Below, in pieces: positions 63,839 through 64,000 of a DNA stretch of 64,000 nucleotides (positions within the stretch are counted from its first letter, which is position 1; the number at the start of each line of letters is the position of its first letter). A model generated the notes under the pieces. The model searched no databases. It was not told the DNA's origin and worked only from the letters and a program-made list of their open reading frames with translations. The position numbers and the translations under genes are program-made. Source of the stretch: Chaetorhynchus papuensis (Eukaryota; Chordata; Aves; Passeriformes; Rhipiduridae); contig VWYX01001316.1 of NCBI GenBank assembly GCA_013396525.1, forward strand, positions 131,271-195,270, written 5' to 3'.

Positions 63839-64000
63839 GTGTAAAGATCTGACAACTAAAGCTTTTATAGAGATGCCTCTAGGACATGGCATTCCTGAGC
63901 TGGGGGGCTTTAAGAGCTGAGCCCGTGTGTGTGAGGGAGGATGGGTGTTCGCTGCCTGTGAGCAGAGGTTCCGCCACAGCCCCAAAACTCTCCTCCTCCC
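63839..64000 (-). promoter_or_regulatory. GC-richer flank with TATA-like box on minus strand
   Basis: Minus-strand TATAAAAG (63862-63869) sits in a stretch that is clearly less AT-rich than the window average and continues off the right edge. The box would place a start near the beginning of copy B. If copy B is part of a retroelement, this would be its promoter region (U3-like). The window ends before this can be tested. Confidence 0.35.

Noticed and set aside
63625..63855. 76-codon frame (with a related 83-codon frame at 56975-57226)
   Set aside because: The similar peptide simply reflects the 97% inverted DNA repeat. It opens outside the shared part differently in each copy, and no protein family is recognised.
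1..64000. CRISPR arrays, bacterial operons or phage modules
   Set aside because: No regularly spaced direct repeats or dense coding were seen. Avian CR1 repeats show that this is vertebrate nuclear DNA.

Overview
This window reads as avian nuclear DNA from a draft assembly. The main evidence is a set of 5'-truncated CR1 (chicken repeat 1) LINE copies on both strands. Several end in the CR1 3' signature (…gatccttgtggatcccttccag… / …gaggtcccttccaacccaaaccattctgtgattcc) and not in a poly-A tail. The DNA is AT-rich, poor in CpG and broken by stop codons in every frame. A run of 485 N (6745-7229) marks an unsequenced gap. I cannot name the species.

I find no protein-coding gene or exon, tRNA or rRNA that I can support. 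The longest N-free open frames are about 116-121 codons (for example 49147-49512 minus and 44076-44426 minus). Their translations are low in complexity and show no domain. The window is best described as a gene desert or the inside of a very large intron.

Layout: 1-5961 is AT-rich unique DNA with one probable very old CR1 tail near 2.73 kb. At 5962-6244 lies a foldback structure made of inverted 47-bp arms and an interleaved direct repeat. From 6514 to 7661 two CR1 pieces point toward each other into the N gap; the right-hand piece keeps a decayed reverse transcriptase DD motif. A degraded CR1 3' end lies at 8.5-8.7 kb. After about 8 kb of unique sequence, two CR1 copies of different subfamilies sit within 1 kb on the minus strand (16963-17178 and 17335-17875). 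At 27.6-28.1 kb a solo-LTR-like element carries CCAAT, GC and TATA boxes and a downstream AATAAA. The next 17 kb is mostly unique, with one weak CR1 scrap. A CR1 3' end lies at 44955-45271. A 113-bp direct repeat occurs at 53771 and 55206. A roughly 325-bp sequence occurs at 57056 and, inverted and about 97% identical, at 63514, close to the right edge. A further CR1 3' end lies between them at 58764-58952.

No genes act together here. The most distinctive signals are structural: the young inverted pair with a terminal-unit tandem expansion in one copy, the convergent CR1 halves around the gap, the foldback at 6 kb, and several CpG-retaining unique blocks that may be regulatory. I did not find a convincing new biological system. 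Identities are counts made by eye.
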